NCBI GenBank assembly: GCA_030631975.1
Contig: DAOVKD010000055.1
Location: 1 to 5,397, forward strand
Source: Candidatus Woesearchaeota archaeon
GTDB taxonomy: Archaea; Nanobdellota; Nanobdellia; Woesearchaeales; GW2011-AR4
Length of the DNA: 5,397 bases
Direction: 5' to 3'
Below are positions 5,358 through 5,397 of the stretch, one piece after another. Within the stretch, counting starts at the first letter, position 1. Every line of letters starts with the position of its first letter. The notes under the pieces are model-generated. The model saw only the letters and a list, made by a program, of their open reading frames with translations, was not told where the DNA came from and did no database searches. Position numbers and translations under genes: made by a program.

Positions 5358-5397
5358 CTAACTTTTTACAACAAACACCACTAAAAAGGGCAGTTAG
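5358..5397. repeat. Imperfect inverted repeat reaching the window edge
   Basis: CTAAC (5358-5362) pairs with GTTAG (5393-5397), and TTTTTA (5363-5368) with TAAAAA (5382-5387), leaving a GGGCA bulge (5388-5392) and a 13-base loop. The structure may continue beyond the window. It could be a terminator-like or element-end structure, or chance in AT-rich sequence. No gene is evident in 5266-5397. Confidence 0.25.

Noticed and set aside
5233..5397. Leftward open frame entering from the right edge through the palindromic element
   Set aside because: It has no ATG in the window, overlaps the deaminase 3' end and is not recognisable; the GC-rich block is probably open only because GC-rich sequence has few stops.

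Overview
The window is AT-rich (roughly one third G+C by eye). Its layout is a leftward five-gene block (bases 1-4439), an AT-rich divergent intergenic region (4440-4634), and a rightward tRNA-Ala plus a cytidine deaminase gene (4635-5265). The last 130 bases contain a GC-rich palindromic element and no gene. The standard genetic code fits every gene: TGA is not read as an amino acid. No start codon has a clear Shine-Dalgarno sequence, and the tRNA lacks an encoded CCA. A transketolase split into two genes, a DhnA-type aldolase and a PfkB sugar kinase packed together recall Candidate Phyla Radiation (Patescibacteria) genomes. That placement is an inference; no phylogenetic marker is present.

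The leftward block, in transcription order, is: the N-terminal (TPP-binding) half of transketolase; a secreted or membrane-anchored protein with an Ig-like domain and a seven-repeat beta-propeller; the C-terminal half of transketolase; a PfkB-family sugar kinase; and the first 26 codons of a DhnA/class I fructose-bisphosphate aldolase cut by the window edge. Gaps are 38 and 14 bases, then 7 bases, then an 8-base overlap, so the genes are probably one operon. Transketolase, kinase and aldolase together make a central sugar-phosphate module (non-oxidative pentose phosphate pathway joined to lower glycolysis). The propeller gene is the odd member, because it separates two genes whose products should form one enzyme.

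On the right, a good sigma-70-like promoter with an extended -10 lies just before tRNA-Ala(GGC). Eighty bases further on is a pyrimidine-salvage cytidine deaminase with all zinc ligands intact. The points most worth a second look are the propeller gene inside the split transketolase, a possible sedoheptulose-bisphosphate route implied by the kinase and aldolase, the GC-rich hairpin element after the deaminase, ATTCGT repeats in the operon leader, and a perfect 11-bp hairpin inside the transketolase coding sequence.
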